A DNA stretch of 64,000 bases, taken from positions 97,810,001 to 97,874,000 of the forward strand of contig NC_092333.1 in assembly GCF_046630445.1 (NCBI RefSeq), read 5' to 3'. Position numbers and translations under genes: made by a program. This DNA is from Rutidosis leptorrhynchoides. Its lineage: Eukaryota; Streptophyta; Magnoliopsida; Asterales; Asteraceae. This document shows, one piece after another, positions 63,801 through 64,000 of this stretch (positions are counted from its first letter, which is position 1; each line of letters opens with the position of its first letter). The notes under the pieces were generated by a model. It saw only the letters and a list, made by a program, of their open reading frames with translations, searched no databases and was not told the DNA's origin.

Positions 63801-64000
63801 ATGGATAGACAACCCAATATTTTAAGAGACCTACCCGGAGACATGATTGATGAAATCTTGTCTAGAGTCGGTCAGAATTCTTCGGCACAACTATTTAAGG
63901 CGAGATCAGTTTGTAAGACATTCGAAGAACGTTCCAAGAATGCCTTGGTTTATAAAAGGCTTTCGTTCGAAAGATGGGGGATATCACATTGGGAAATCCA
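63801..64000 (+). CDS. F-box-like protein ORF, N-terminal part, cut by window end
   Basis: An open frame of 66 codons to the edge. Residues about 9-45 fit a plant F-box: RDLPGDMIDEILSRVGQ, then LFKARSVCKTFEE, which follows the LPxDxxxEILxRV...L...R.VCK.F pattern of proteins recruiting substrates to SCF ubiquitin ligases via SKP1. The style is that of the At2g35280-like group (from memory of the family, not searched). A polypyrimidine stretch and TTTTACAG lie just upstream (63775-63785), so it may follow a splice acceptor. It sits inside gypsy-4, after the acidic ORF. It may be a captured host gene, or part of another gene into which an element boundary I cannot see has been placed. Confidence 0.6.
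   Translation, partial: MDRQPNILRDLPGDMIDEILSRVGQNSSAQLFKARSVCKTFEERSKNALVYKRLSFERWGISHWEI

Larger units (their letters stand above)
59589..64000 (+). mobile_element. gypsy-4: LTR element with accessory ORFs, runs off window
   Basis: 5' LTR 59589-62838, initiator tRNA-Met primer site, leader, acidic ORF and F-box-like ORF. No Gag-Pol motif appears in the 1.16 kb of internal sequence available. Leader sequence matches the non-autonomous element at 14984-27042 (both share the primer-site context and TCTGGACTTCGACCGTGT). It is inserted in the gypsy-3 leader; AGTAT precedes it. The internal region and 3' LTR continue beyond 64000. Confidence 0.85.

Overview
The window is nuclear DNA of a flowering plant, most likely a core eudicot and probably Asteraceae. 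That inference rests on the style of the gypsy polyproteins and their long AT-rich LTRs, and on one intron-rich housekeeping gene of plant type. No rRNA, tRNA, CRISPR or bacterial feature is visible. Apart from one host gene, nearly everything is LTR retrotransposon sequence stacked in nests.

Region by region. (1) 1-979: a degenerate LINE-like 3' end with a poly(A) tail, broken by a tRNA-type SINE. (2) 980-28522: a Ty1/copia element (copia-1) with 319-bp LTRs and target-site duplication (TSD) CTTTT. A 9-kb chromovirus-like gypsy element (gypsy-1, 3669-12635, TSD ATACT) and a 12-kb non-autonomous LTR element (14984-27042, minus, TSD TATGT) are inserted inside it. All three TSDs are exact, so the nest can be read base by base. 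(3) 28523-29310: a SINE-like remnant and the host gene's 3' flank. (4) 29311-36139 (minus): an apparently intact beta-adaptin gene, 14 exons and 898 residues, the large beta subunit of a clathrin adaptor complex. (5) 36140-38058: non-coding upstream flank with a 161-bp tandem duplication. (6) 38059-43443: a degenerate copia element on the minus strand (copia-2) split by a gypsy solo LTR (TSD AATAA). (7) 43444-64000: a chain of insertions, each interrupting the one before: a truncated LTR with a small hAT-type MITE; gypsy-2 (minus, broken by nonsense codons); gypsy-3 (minus, one intact 1.5-kb-residue-scale Gag-Pol frame); gypsy-4 (plus), whose 5' LTR, tRNA-Met primer site, an acidic repeat ORF and the start of an F-box-like ORF reach the right edge. 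The partner halves of gypsy-2, -3 and -4 lie beyond the window.

The most interesting signals are in the LTRs. Two gypsy LTR families carry tandem arrays of 6-7 hairpins with a near-constant loop and stems that change from unit to unit but stay paired. Every long gypsy LTR (five families) has a plausible leader intron. In four families (five LTRs) a 4-5-bp hairpin sits about 20-25 nt before the 3' splice site, and its closing pair differs between families while remaining paired. Three LTR families share a possible H-type pseudoknot in that intron. Two unrelated elements encode similar two-transmembrane micro-proteins, and gypsy-4 appears to carry a host-type F-box gene.

Working together: only gypsy-3 looks able to supply complete Gag-Pol in cis. 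The non-autonomous element and gypsy-4 keep the cis signals (LTR, primer site, polypurine tract) and may depend on relatives such as gypsy-2 and gypsy-3, which share the same polypurine-tract neighbourhood.
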